NCBI GenBank assembly: GCA_028279505.1
Contig: JANQNP010000018.1
Coordinates: forward strand, 38,811-102,810
Reading direction: 5' to 3'
Origin: Dehalococcoidia bacterium
GTDB lineage: Bacteria > Chloroflexota > Dehalococcoidia > UBA2979
DNA length: 64,000 nucleotides
Of this stretch, positions 24,291 through 31,847 are shown piece after piece (the stretch's first letter is position 1; each line of letters begins with the position of its first letter). The position numbers were made by a program, and so were the translations under genes. The notes under the pieces were generated by a model that saw only the letters and a list, made by a program, of their open reading frames with translations, was not told where the DNA came from and searched no databases.

Positions 24291-24953
24291 ATGCCGAACC
24301 CAAACAGCAAGACGACCGGCGACTTCGAGATTCGCGGGATCAACCATCTGGCGCTCGTCTGCAAGGACATGGCGCGAACGGTGGACTTCTACACGAATGT
24401 GCTCGGCTTCCCGCTGATCAAGACGCTCGACCTGCCGAACGGGATGGGCCAGCACTTCTTCTTCGACATTGGGAACGGCGACAGCCTCGCCTTCTTCTGG
24501 TTCCCGGGCGCGCCGGACGCGGTCCCGGGCGTCTCCTCCCCTGACACGGGCGCCTTCTTCGATCCGCAATCCGAGCTGACAACGGCGCACGGTTCGATGA
24601 ACCACGTGGCGTTCGACGTCGCTCCGGAGCAGATGGAGGCGTACCGCGAGCGGCTCGAGGAGAAGGGGGTCCGCGTCACGCCGATCATGAACCACGACGC
24701 ATCGCCCTCGCAGGTCAGCATGGCGCTGACGGAGTCGACGTTCGTGCGCTCGATCTACTTCTTCGACCCGGACGGCATCTGCCTGGAGTTCGCGGCGTGG
24801 ACGAAGGTGTTCGGCCCCGAGGACGTCGAGCACACGCCGGCGACCGAGCACGACCGTGAGCGCTACCTCGAGGCCCAACGCGAGGGCGCGGCGCGCCGGC
24901 GCGCCGACAAAGAGGCGCGCGTCCGCGAGCCCGCCGAGGTCTCGGGCGACTAG
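24291..24953 (+). CDS. VOC family protein, extradiol dioxygenase-like
   Basis: 220 residues. GINHLALVCKDMARTVDFYTNVLGF and GSMNHVAFDVAPEQMEAYRERLEEKGV supply the two metal-His positions. YFFDPDGICLEFAAWT supplies the Glu, so the His-His-Glu triad of metal-dependent VOC enzymes is intact. A charged C-terminal tail of ~45 residues (RYLEAQREGAARRRADKEAR) follows. It may act on an aromatic or acyl intermediate. A strong hairpin terminator lies just downstream. Confidence 0.85.
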   Translation: MPNPNSKTTGDFEIRGINHLALVCKDMARTVDFYTNVLGFPLIKTLDLPNGMGQHFFFDIGNGDSLAFFWFPGAPDAVPGVSSPDTGAFFDPQSELTTAHGSMNHVAFDVAPEQMEAYRERLEEKGVRVTPIMNHDASPSQVSMALTESTFVRSIYFFDPDGICLEFAAWTKVFGPEDVEHTPATEHDRERYLEAQREGAARRRADKEARVREPAEVSGD

Positions 24954-24973
24954 CCGCCCACGCCACACCGACC

Positions 24974-25003
24974 ACGAGACCCCGCGGCAGCGCGGGGTCT
25001 CGT
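24974..25003 (+). terminator. Strong hairpin, probable terminator
   Basis: ACGAGACCCCGCG-GCAG-CGCGGGGTCTCGT: two perfect 13-bp arms and a 4-base loop, 21 nt after the stop of the VOC gene. No U-tract follows, as is common in very GC-rich genomes. Confidence 0.7.
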
Positions 25004-25057
25004 CACGTTCAGCACCGACCGCGGTCGCACGACCGACGTAGTAGAAGGACCACCGCC

Positions 25058-25702
25058 ATGCCCCGACTTCGCCAGGTGCCGCGCTCCGAGGCGCCGCCCG
25101 ACGTCCTCGAGATGTACGACCGGCTGTTCCCGGGCCGCGACCCGGTCACCGAGCCGGGCACGGCGACCGGCACGCCGGGGAACTGGTGGACGGTGTTCGC
25201 GATCGTGCCGGACATCTTCAACCACGCGGTGGCCGGCTTCGGGATGTTCAGCAGCACCGATCGCCAGCTCGATCCGAAGTACCGCGAGCTCGGGCTGACG
25301 CGGGCCGGGTTCACACGCGGCAGCCAGTTCGTGTTCTCGCAGCACTGCAAGGCGGCGCGCGCCGCCGGCCTCAGCGACGCGCAGGTCGAGGCGATCCCGG
25401 CCTGGCAGACCTCGGAGGCGTTCTCGCCCGAGGAGCGTGCCGTGCTGGCCTACACCGACGAACTGGTACTCGCCGACGGCCGGGTGCAGGACGCGACCTT
25501 CGAGGCGCTGCGAGAGGTGCTGTCCGAAGAGGCGGTGCTCGAGCTGACGTACGCGGTGGCCTCGTATGGGTTGCACGCGACGATCTGTCGCGCGCTGCGG
25601 CTGGAGTACGACGACATCGCGGAGCGGGTCGTCGAGATCCCGGTACCGGACGGCGGCGGAGCGGCGGATGTCATGCGCGACATCAGCCGTAGCTCCGACT
25701 GA
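25058..25702 (+). CDS. Carboxymuconolactone decarboxylase-family protein (no CxxC)
   Basis: 214 residues of the CMD/AhpD-like all-helical fold. The active-site helix reads GSQFVFSQHCKAARAAGLSDAQVEAI. The position of the CxxC redox pair is replaced by V-F-S, while the His is kept. AVLAYTDELVLADGRV and LTYAVASYGLHATICRALRL are typical flanking helices. Members lacking the Cys pair are unlikely to be peroxidases and may be decarboxylases or hydrolases. It contrasts with the two Sec-containing relatives at 13644 and 37030. It stops 5 nt before the next gene, suggesting an operon. Confidence 0.85.
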   Translation: MPRLRQVPRSEAPPDVLEMYDRLFPGRDPVTEPGTATGTPGNWWTVFAIVPDIFNHAVAGFGMFSSTDRQLDPKYRELGLTRAGFTRGSQFVFSQHCKAARAAGLSDAQVEAIPAWQTSEAFSPEERAVLAYTDELVLADGRVQDATFEALREVLSEEAVLELTYAVASYGLHATICRALRLEYDDIAERVVEIPVPDGGGAADVMRDISRSSD

Positions 25703-25707
25703 CCTCG

Positions 25708-26580
25708 ATGGCGAGTCAGTCGACGAACGCCCCGGACCGGCTGCGCGCGCTCCTCGGCGGGGGGACGGTGGTCGCGCCGTTCGTGTGGGACGGGGCGCAG
25801 GCGCGGTACGCCGCGGCGGCCGGGCACCCGGCGGTGTACATGACCGGGTTCGGGACGGCGGCGTCGCACGGACTGCCGGACATCGGGCTCCTCGGCATGG
25901 CCGAGATGCTGGAGAACGCGCGGCGGATCGTCGCGGCGGTCGACGTGCCGGTGATCGCGGACGCGGACACCGGCTACGGCAACCCGGTCAACGTGGCGAA
26001 CACGGTGCGCGCGTACGAGGCGGCCGGGGTGGCGGCGCTGCACATCGAGGACCAGGTGTGGCCGAAGCGTTGCGGCTTCATGGACGGCAAAGAGGTGATC
26101 CCCCTGGCCGAGATGGAGCAGAAGCTCACGGCGGCGCTGGCAGCACGCGGCGATCCGACCGTGCTCGTGATCGGGCGGACGGACGCCCTCGCCCCGCTCG
26201 GCTGGGACGAGGCGATCGCGCGGGCGCGCGCGTACCACCAGCTGGGCGTCGACCTCGTGTTCATCGACGGGCTGAAGACGGTGGCCGACATCGAGCGCGC
26301 GGCCGAGGCGCTGCGGGATGTGCCTCGGGTGCTGAACAGCGAGCTGCTCAGCGGTAAGGAGGCGGCGGCGCTGGGCTACCAGCTGGTGATCCAACTCGGG
26401 ACGCTGCGGGCGATGTTCGCGGCGATGCGGGACGTCTACGGCGAACTCGCGTCGAACGGTCGGGTCGACCTCGATGGCCGGAGCGCGCCGACGATCGACG
26501 AGATCGCCTCGGTGCTGGGCGTGGACGAACACCGGGCGATCGAGGCGGCGGCGCTCGAGGGCGGGACGGCCTCGGAGTAG
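25708..26580 (+). CDS. Isocitrate lyase/PEP mutase-family enzyme
   Basis: 290 residues. The signature DADTGYGN gives the metal-binding Asp pair near residue 90. IEDQVWPKRCGFMDGK carries the loop with the catalytic Cys position of the family, and NSELLSGKEAAALGYQLV follows. The length and motifs fit 2-methylisocitrate lyase, oxaloacetate decarboxylase or carboxyphosphonoenolpyruvate mutase-like members, which cleave or make C-C or C-P bonds next to a carboxylate. KRCGF instead of KKCGH argues against true isocitrate lyase. It is in a probable operon with the CMD protein. Confidence 0.87.
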   Translation: MASQSTNAPDRLRALLGGGTVVAPFVWDGAQARYAAAAGHPAVYMTGFGTAASHGLPDIGLLGMAEMLENARRIVAAVDVPVIADADTGYGNPVNVANTVRAYEAAGVAALHIEDQVWPKRCGFMDGKEVIPLAEMEQKLTAALAARGDPTVLVIGRTDALAPLGWDEAIARARAYHQLGVDLVFIDGLKTVADIERAAEALRDVPRVLNSELLSGKEAAALGYQLVIQLGTLRAMFAAMRDVYGELASNGRVDLDGRSAPTIDEIASVLGVDEHRAIEAAALEGGTASE

Positions 26581-26613
26581 CGCACGCCTCGGAGGGTCGG
26601 GATGCGCCGGTGG

Positions 26614-26808
26614 TCAGCGATCGGGGAGAGGCGCGGTCGGGTCTGGCTCCGCCAGCTCGGGCGCATCGAGGTCGTCCAGCCCTCGGTCGGCGAGGGCAGC
26701 CGCCGCGAACTGCAGGAGCAGGATCGCGGTGCCGATGCCGAGCAGCCAGCCGACGGCGAGGCCGAGCATCAGGTTCGTGACCACCTCGGGGACCAGCTGG
26801 GGGGTCAC
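26614..26808 (-). CDS. Small single-pass membrane protein
   Basis: 64 residues starting at a GTG that overlaps the previous stop (GTGA). One membrane helix (NLMLGLAVGWLLGIGTAILLLQF) is followed by an acidic tail. It is the last gene of a four-gene chain on the minus strand in which each start overlaps the previous stop. Small membrane proteins are common at this place in phage and ICE modules. Function not recognised. Confidence 0.6.
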   Translation of the reverse strand: MTPQLVPEVVTNLMLGLAVGWLLGIGTAILLLQFAAAALADRGLDDLDAPELAEPDPTAPLPDR

Positions 26809-27152
26809 GCCGGAATCCGCTCGTGGAGGCCGCCTGGGCCGGCGAGTCCTCGGGCGACCTCCGGCCACGCCTGCTCCGCGCGACGCGCATCGAGCGCCGG
26901 CGTCTCGATCCAGTCCGCCAATGCCTGCGCGAACGCCTCGAGGCTCGTCGTCGCGTCGAGGTCGACGGCGATCGAGCGCCCTTCGCCGAAGGGTGGACCG
27001 ACGAGGATCACGCGCCCTCGGGATCGTCGCACCGGGCGGAGCTCGATCGAGAGCGTGGTGGTCGGCCAGTAGCCGTTGACCCAGAGCGAGCCGCCGTAGC
27101 GCAGCACGGTGGCGCGCCGGGCGCCCTCCACGCGCGCGCTCCCTCCGCTCAC
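26805..27152 (-). CDS. Hypothetical protein of a phage-like cassette
   Basis: 115 residues from a GTG overlapping the upstream stop. A basic N-terminus is followed by VLRYGGSLWVNGYWPTTTLSIELRPV and RGRVILVGPPFGEGRSIAVDL, a beta-rich segment. A helical C-terminus (LEAFAQALADWIETPALDARRAEQAW) follows. No known family is recognised. Coupling on both sides (GTGA before and after) indicates joint expression with the HTH genes. Confidence 0.6.
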   Translation of the reverse strand: MSGGSARVEGARRATVLRYGGSLWVNGYWPTTTLSIELRPVRRSRGRVILVGPPFGEGRSIAVDLDATTSLEAFAQALADWIETPALDARRAEQAWPEVARGLAGPGGLHERIPA

Positions 27153-27433
27153 GCCGGCTCTCGTTCCGACCTCGGAAGCGGCGACGCGCCCTCGATGAGC
27201 GAGTAGCGGGCGACCCGTTGGCCGGACGGGAGTTCGATGAACTCGGTCTTGATCGCGTAGCCGCGCTGCTTCAGGTCCCAGATCCGCGCGCCGAGGCGGA
27301 GACACCCCAGCTGATCCTGCGCCTCGGGCTGCGTCAGCGGTCCTTGCGTGCGGAGGTGGTCGAGCACGAGCTCGTTCTGGGTCCTCGGAAGGGGGTGCGG
27401 CTGGCCGGGGGTGGCGGACGACGGGGTGGTCAT
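27149..27433 (-). CDS. Phage-type winged-helix protein (HTH_39-like)
   Basis: 94 residues beginning at an ATG that overlaps the XRE gene stop (ATGA). ELVLDHLRTQGPLTQPEAQDQ followed by GCLRLGARIWDLKQRGYAI matches the small winged-helix domain (HTH_39) found in phage genomes. There the second helix pair and the wing bind DNA. QRVARYSLIE forms the wing. It is probably an accessory regulator. Second gene of the overlapping chain. Confidence 0.75.
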   Translation of the reverse strand: MTTPSSATPGQPHPLPRTQNELVLDHLRTQGPLTQPEAQDQLGCLRLGARIWDLKQRGYAIKTEFIELPSGQRVARYSLIEGASPLPRSEREPA

Positions 27434-27693
27434 GACGTTGCACCTCCATTGCCGGGCTGCCGGTCGACCAGCTCGGCGGGGTCGACGCCGAGGATCGCGG
27501 CGAGCTGGTGGCGGCGCCGCTCCGGGATCGGCCGGTCGCCGCTGCACCAGCGGCTGACGGTGCTGGCGTCGACACCCAGGTGCTGCGCGACCCAGACCAA
27601 CCGGCGGCCCTGCGTCTCCAGGACCGACGCCAGCGCCGTCTGCGGCGCCCCCCTTCGACTCGACCGGCGGCGGGAACGGGTGAGACTCGACAT
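27430..27693 (-). CDS. Cro-like XRE helix-turn-helix protein
   Basis: 87 residues from the ATG at 27693. LVWVAQHLGVDASTVSRWCSGDRPIPERRRHQLAAILGVDP is a compact XRE helix-turn-helix. The basic N-terminus (SRRRSSRRG) should help DNA binding. It diverges from the S24-type repressor at 27807 in the geometry of a phage cro/cI switch, and it leads a chain of four genes with 4-nt overlaps. Confidence 0.75.
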   Translation of the reverse strand: MSSLTRSRRRSSRRGAPQTALASVLETQGRRLVWVAQHLGVDASTVSRWCSGDRPIPERRRHQLAAILGVDPAELVDRQPGNGGATS

Positions 27694-27752
27694 GGCGGGA
27701 CACCTTTCGGTGCGTCGGTGGAAGATCGTGATGCGCAGTATGCAGTACACCG

Positions 27753-27800
27753 TGCACCAGTGCAAGGCGCATTGCCCCAACGGACGGGGCGCGGTACAGT
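27753..27800 (+). promoter_or_regulatory. Switch region: operator-like palindrome and repressor promoter
   Basis: TGCAC-CA-GTGCA at 27753-27764 is a perfect 5-bp inverted repeat, with further TGCA-containing motifs around 27731-27745. Downstream, TTGCCC (27772-27777), a 17-bp spacer and TACAGT (27795-27800) form a sigma-70-like promoter. It would start transcription at or near the ATG at 27807, leaving no leader. The divergent cro-like gene starts at 27693. Confidence 0.5.
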
Positions 27801-27806
27801 CCGCGC

Positions 27807-28406
27807 ATGGCAGTTGACCTTGCCGCATGGATGCGTGCGCGCCTGCTGGAGCGCGGGGAGTCTCAGCGCCAGTTCGCGGGGCGTGTCGGCGTCGCTCCGA
27901 ACACCGTCAAGGACTGGCTGCGCGGCGCCCAGCCCACCTGGGACAACTGCCAGTCAATCGCCGCAGCGCTCGAGGCCGACGTCGTCGAGGTCTGGGAGCT
28001 GGCCGGCTACGCGCAGACCGCACGCCCGGGCTCGGGCGCTGATTCCGGCTCGCGAGACCGGCTCGATGGGATCCCGGTGATCACGGCGGAGCAGCTCGTC
28101 TCGGCGGGGCCGGGGGCCGCCGTGCTCGGCGAGTCCTCGGGAGGTGCGCGCTACGTGGCGCTGCGCGTCGCGGGCGACAGCATGGTGCCGGACGTCCTCG
28201 AGGGCGACACGGTGGTGGTGGACCTCGAGCAGTCACAACCGGATCCGGGCGCGATCGTGGTGGCGGTGGTCTCCGATCAGGTCTACGTGAAGCGCCTGCG
28301 CCGGCCGGGCGGTGGACGGCCGCGGCTGCAGTCAGCCGACGGTTCGTTGCTCTCCGATTCGCCAGAGCAGATCTTCCGGGTCGTGCAGATCCGCCGCGAC
28401 CTGTAG
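27807..28406 (+). CDS. XRE-S24 repressor (LexA/CI-like, self-cleaving)
   Basis: 199 residues. The N-terminal helix-turn-helix (RQFAGRVGVAPNTVKDWLRGAQP) occupies residues ~20-60, ending in VVEVWELAGYAQ. The C-terminal S24 domain has the nucleophile Ser125 in VAGDSMVPDVLEGDTVVVD and the general-base Lys162 in VYVKRLRR. A possible Ala-Gly cleavage bond lies in LVSAGPG near residue 98. Such proteins repress phage or damage genes until RecA-stimulated self-cleavage. No ribosome binding site is seen, so it appears leaderless. The SOS-like box 80 bp downstream fits a damage-response theme. Confidence 0.88.
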   Translation: MAVDLAAWMRARLLERGESQRQFAGRVGVAPNTVKDWLRGAQPTWDNCQSIAAALEADVVEVWELAGYAQTARPGSGADSGSRDRLDGIPVITAEQLVSAGPGAAVLGESSGGARYVALRVAGDSMVPDVLEGDTVVVDLEQSQPDPGAIVVAVVSDQVYVKRLRRPGGGRPRLQSADGSLLSDSPEQIFRVVQIRRDL

Positions 28407-28485
28407 CGCTCGGTCAGAGCGCCCTCACCTCAAGAGCTGGCCGTCAGGTGCCGCTTATCCGGTTGCCTAAGTAGAGCGTCGATCC

Positions 28486-28499
28486 AGAACATTAGTTCT
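28486..28499 (+). promoter_or_regulatory. SOS (LexA)-type box, copy 2
   Basis: AGAACATTAGTTCT is identical to the box at 4078-4091, including the non-palindromic centre. It lies 17 nt before the ATG of the next gene and just after the S24 repressor gene, with CTAAGTA (28467-28473) slightly upstream. The repressor at 27807 or a chromosomal LexA could bind it. Confidence 0.6.
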
Positions 28500-28516
28500 A
28501 TGACGATCCTTGGTGG

Positions 28517-28885
28517 ATGATGAGCCCCGTCGAGGCCTACCTCGAGGTCAACGCCCGCGTCGGACGGGTCACGGCGCGCTGCGATGGCCTGATCGCCGAC
28601 GTGCGGCAGCGCCACGAGGCGCTGCGCCGGTGGCAGGACGGCGTCGCCCAGCGGGCGCCGGTCGAAGCCCTCGAGGAAGCGCTCACCGACTTCACGGCCG
28701 GGGAGCCACCGAGCTGGGCAGCGCTGCAAGCCGCGCTGCAGGAGTGGACGGAGGTCACCTCGAGGGCACTCGCACTCTGGAACGCGCTCTCGGCCGACGA
28801 GCGAGCCGGGCTCGCGCCGCCCGCGGTGCAGCTGCCGGAGGACGGCCAGCCGCTCGAGGTCGACCAGCTCATCGAGGACGGCTAA
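28517..28885 (+). CDS. Small helical hypothetical protein under a candidate SOS box
   Basis: 122 residues; a second ATG follows immediately. The protein is almost entirely alpha-helical and acidic: VEAYLEVNARVGRVTARC, DVRQRHEALRRWQDGV, APVEALEEALTDF and WAALQAALQEWTEVTSRALALWNALSADERAGL. It looks like a small coiled-coil or helical-bundle protein. No family recognised. The box 17 nt upstream suggests induction by DNA damage or derepression of the neighbouring repressor. It may be a prophage or checkpoint-type effector, which is inference only. Confidence 0.65.
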   Translation: MMSPVEAYLEVNARVGRVTARCDGLIADVRQRHEALRRWQDGVAQRAPVEALEEALTDFTAGEPPSWAALQAALQEWTEVTSRALALWNALSADERAGLAPPAVQLPEDGQPLEVDQLIEDG

Positions 28886-28979
28886 CCCCTCGGAGATCGC
28901 GTTATCGACCTAGCGGCGGGTCAACGCCGGGACGTCCGTGGCGCAGGGGATCAGGGCTCGAGCGCGACTGCGACCGTGG

Positions 28980-29165
28980 TTAGCGGATGCGAGGTGCGTC
29001 CGCGCGGACGTCGGCTGAGGCGATCCCGGTCACCTCGCGGATCTCGACCGCGCAGCGCAGGCAGTAGTCGCGGCCGTTCTCCATCAGGACGAACGGACCA
29101 CCGGGCGCGCGGCAGGAGCCGCATCGAGGCGTGGGCGGACTGGGAGCGGTCGAGCGGTTCGGCAC
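28980..29165 (-). CDS. Small zinc-ribbon protein
   Basis: 61 residues from a GTG. CGSCRAPGGPFVLMENGRDYC followed by LRC gives two CxxC knuckles about 18 residues apart, a compact zinc ribbon. The rest is Pro/Ser-rich before and charged after. It follows the wHTH-PAS regulator gene on the same strand by 66 nt and could be co-transcribed. Its role may be nucleic-acid or protein binding. Confidence 0.6.
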   Translation of the reverse strand: MPNRSTAPSPPTPRCGSCRAPGGPFVLMENGRDYCLRCAVEIREVTGIASADVRADAPRIR

Positions 29166-29231
29166 ACCGAATCATCGGACGCGATCGGTCCGCCTGAAGG
29201 GAGTGCTGGAACCGCTCGATCGGGCCCGGGA

Positions 29232-29930
29232 CTAGACCGGGCGGAACTCCGCGAGGATCGCGACGACCTGGCCGCGGGTGATGATCGGCGACAGGTCGGC
29301 GGACACGTTGATCCGCTCCCCGTTCGACTTCACCAGCTCCACCGACTGGGCGAGGATCCCGAGGCCAGACATGACCTCCTGCAGCACGCTCGCCCGGCTC
29401 GCGTCCCGGTCGGGCGGCGAGAACACAGCGGTCGTGTCGAGCCGCGCGAGCTCCGCCTCGTCGTATCCGAGGAGCTGGCCGAGCGCAGCGTTGGCGAACT
29501 GAAGCCGCCGGTCGCCGTCGATGATTGCGAGCGGCGTCTGCGCAGCGCGGATCGTCGCCTCGAGGACCGCCGGCTCCTGGACGAGGTCGGACGGCGGACG
29601 CGCGCCGACCATGGTGTAGCCGACGCCGCGGACGTTGCGGATCAGGCCGGGCGCACCCGCCTGATTCAGCGCTGTCCGGAGCCGGTAGATCGCGGTGTGG
29701 ATGTAGCTCGGCTCGCCGGCGCGCTCGTGACCCCACACCAGCTGTGCGAGGTCGTCCGTCGTGACCACGTCACCGACGCGATCGACCAGCAGGCACAGCA
29801 TGTCGAAGCCCAGGGCGGACAGCTCGACCGGCTGACTCCCGACCCACGCCTGGCGTGCTGGTAAATCGACCTCGAGGCCACGAGGCCCTGAAATGGAACG
29901 ACGTGTTCCCTGGTCGGCAGACGTTGTCAT
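29232..29930 (-). CDS. Regulator with OmpR-type winged helix followed by a PAS domain
   Basis: 232 residues from the ATG at 29930; the frame extends upstream without coding character. Residues ~15-105 form a Trans_reg_C winged helix: PVELSALGFDMLCLLVDRVGDVV, WGHERAGEPSYIHTAIYRLR and IRNVRGVGYTMVG. A PAS domain follows (LEATIRAAQTPLAIIDGDRRLQFANAALGQLLGYDEAELARLD), ending SPIITRGQVVAILAEF. The order (DNA-binding first, PAS last, no receiver) is unusual for OmpR-type proteins and suggests a one-component sensor. An 8-bp-arm palindrome lies 65-88 nt upstream of the start. Confidence 0.82.
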   Translation of the reverse strand: MTTSADQGTRRSISGPRGLEVDLPARQAWVGSQPVELSALGFDMLCLLVDRVGDVVTTDDLAQLVWGHERAGEPSYIHTAIYRLRTALNQAGAPGLIRNVRGVGYTMVGARPPSDLVQEPAVLEATIRAAQTPLAIIDGDRRLQFANAALGQLLGYDEAELARLDTTAVFSPPDRDASRASVLQEVMSGLGILAQSVELVKSNGERINVSADLSPIITRGQVVAILAEFRPV

Positions 29931-29994
29931 CGGAACTCCCACCCAACAAGCCGCGAGTCGCCCGATTCTGGGCGATCCCGCGAGTTCGCGAAAG

Positions 29995-30018
29995 GTACTT
30001 AGTTGAAGTGCTAAGTAC
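29995..30018. promoter_or_regulatory. Operator-like palindrome upstream of the wHTH-PAS gene
   Basis: GTACTTAG-TTGAAGTG-CTAAGTAC: perfect 8-bp arms, 8-bp spacer. The stretch 29998-30017 matches 4095-4114 at 17 of 20 positions. It may be the autoregulatory site of the wHTH-PAS protein. The surrounding gap 29931-30315 (385 bp) is AT-richer than average and holds no gene that I can support. Confidence 0.6.
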
Positions 30019-30315
30019 ACTGCATACTGCTACATGGTAGCGACACGTTTGAAGACACACAAGCGGCTCACCGCCCTCGCGCAAACGATCTCAAGCGCTC
30101 GAAATCATATCCCTCACCCACAGAAATCCTCCATCTCCCTCAAGATGAGATCGATTTCCCACAGATCATGCCGTTCAGGCCCCGGCGACGCCCCTGTGTG
30201 GGGGCAGCGACGATATCCGAGACGTTGACCTGGGCTGTGACTGATCGGACAGATTCGGAGATTTGGTAGACTGACGGAACACTGGCTGGCGGGTCGATTT
30301 CACGGAGGCACCGCC

Positions 30316-30603
30316 ATGCCGGACGCCGCAGCGCGCCCTCGCCGCATCACACCCGCCGAGGCTCGAGTCGTGATCCTGCTGCTGGAGCGACGGACCCCGC
30401 GCGAAGCTGCTGGCGAGCTTGGGCTCTCGCTCGCGACCGTTCGCACGCACATCAAACACCTGCAGGCGAAGAGCGAGACGCACACCATCGCCGCGCTCGT
30501 GCTCTGGGCGCGCGACGAACTCGCGGCCGGCCGCGTCGCGGCCGCGCTCGACGAGGACGAGCCCTGGCTCGCTCGCACGAAGCAGCTCCTGACGAATCAC
30601 TGA
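30316..30603 (+). CDS. Stand-alone LuxR/GerE-type helix-turn-helix protein
   Basis: 95 residues. RITPAEARVVILLLERRTPREAAGELGLSLATVRTHIKHLQAKSETHT is a complete GerE DNA-binding domain. It has no receiver or sensor domain in front and only a short helical tail. Single-domain LuxR-type regulators occur in phage-like and developmental loci. GGAGGC precedes the ATG. Confidence 0.82.
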   Translation: MPDAAARPRRITPAEARVVILLLERRTPREAAGELGLSLATVRTHIKHLQAKSETHTIAALVLWARDELAAGRVAAALDEDEPWLARTKQLLTNH

Positions 30604-30716
30604 TGTACCGCATCGGTGGGACGCGAACTCTCTGCCGGAATTCTTACGCTGCGGTGGGCAGGGAATCAAGCGACCCGAGGCGCCTCCCCCCGCCTCCCAT
30701 GACCGAGGAGGATCGA

Positions 30717-30911
30717 ATGGAAGCGAGCCACCGAGCGATCGAACCGGATGTCGCCGCCCCGACGCCTCAGCCCATCGTCGGCCGCGTCCTCGTGCACTGC
30801 GCCATCTGCGAGCAGGACCGCGCTCTGGTCCGCTCGCACGACGCCGCCGATCGCCTGCTCGCGGAGCACCTCGCCGACTGCCCCGGCCCGAGTGCGACGG
30901 GCGAGCCGTGA
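30717..30911 (+). CDS. Small CxxC...H...C zinc-binding-like protein
   Basis: 64 residues from the ATG behind GAGGAGG; an in-frame ATG six codons upstream is possible. HCAICEQDRALVRSHDAADRLLAEHLADC has CxxC plus His/His/Cys spaced like a small treble-clef or C2HC zinc site. The N-terminus is acidic and Pro-rich. It follows the LuxR-type gene and may share its transcript. Function unknown. Confidence 0.55.
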   Translation: MEASHRAIEPDVAAPTPQPIVGRVLVHCAICEQDRALVRSHDAADRLLAEHLADCPGPSATGEP

Positions 30912-30938
30912 AGGCTGCGACCACGCCGCCGACGACGA

Positions 30939-31682
30939 TCACGCCTCGAGCAGCGCGGTCGCGAAGAGCACCGAGAAGCGATCGCACCACACCATCGCGT
31001 ACTGCAGCGTCGACACGTCCGTGCCTGCCGGTACCTCGTAGTTGAACGCGCCGTCGGTGGCCTTCAGTTCGCCGAGCCGCACCGCGTCGGCGCTGGGCTC
31101 ATCCGGATCCGAGGTCAGGTAGACGAACAGGTCCGGCCCGTTGCGGATTGAGAAGTCCTCGAACCGAAGGATGAAGGTGTCGGGCTCGGTCTCCACGATC
31201 AGAGCCTGCCCCTCGGCGAAGTGGAAGGCGTCCGCGCCGAGCAGCTCACCGGTACTGACGAGCCGTGGTCCCGTCTCCACGGGCGCGGGCGTCGCCTCGG
31301 ATGCATCGCCGGCCGGCGCGGTCCCGTCGCCCGACGCACCGCCCGAGGCAGGAACCGGGGTCGCCGTCGCGGATCCGGCATCGTCGAGCAGCGTCGCGAC
31401 TGTCGCGGAGTCGAGCGGGCTCGCCTCGACCAGCGTCGTGCGCTCCCATAGCGGCGAGAGCAGGTAGTAGCCGGTCGGGAGCGTGACCGCCAGGAACAGC
31501 ACCGCCGCGACCGCGGACGGCAACCGGTTGGCCTCCACCCAGGAGAACACCGGCCGGTGCCAACCCCGCCGGATCACGAAGAACGCGACCGCGCCAGCGA
31601 CGGCCAGGCCGCCCAACGTCAGCGGCACGCGGTACGGGTAGAGATCAGCGAGTAGCCGTTCCAGGTCGCCAAAGATCGACAT
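30939..31682 (-). CDS. Membrane-anchored DM13 domain protein
   Basis: 247 residues. Two membrane helices (YRVPLTLGGLAVAGAVAFFVI, LPSAVAAVLFLAVTLPTGYYLL) are followed by an Ala/Thr/Pro linker at ~95-140. The C-terminal ~110 residues are a DM13 domain: GELLGADAFHFAEGQALIVE, LRFEDFSIRNGPDLFVYLT and YAMVWCDRFSVLFATA. DM13 domains are proposed electron-transfer or redox modules on the outer face of membranes, and the single Cys in VWCDRF is the conserved one. It is monocistronic with a G-rich ribosome binding site. Confidence 0.85.
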   Translation of the reverse strand: MSIFGDLERLLADLYPYRVPLTLGGLAVAGAVAFFVIRRGWHRPVFSWVEANRLPSAVAAVLFLAVTLPTGYYLLSPLWERTTLVEASPLDSATVATLLDDAGSATATPVPASGGASGDGTAPAGDASEATPAPVETGPRLVSTGELLGADAFHFAEGQALIVETEPDTFILRFEDFSIRNGPDLFVYLTSDPDEPSADAVRLGELKATDGAFNYEVPAGTDVSTLQYAMVWCDRFSVLFATALLEA

Positions 31683-31847
31683 CGATCCGCCCCCTCATCG
31701 ATTTCGTTCATCAGAACCTACCGACAACCGCTTACGGAGGGGTGACATTCCTGACCGGGCGCGTTCAGCCCTGCGCAGACTCGGGCCGGGGAACCCCGGC
31801 GTTGCGGGCGACGTTAGATTGGCGACAGCAACAGAAAGCCCGCCACC

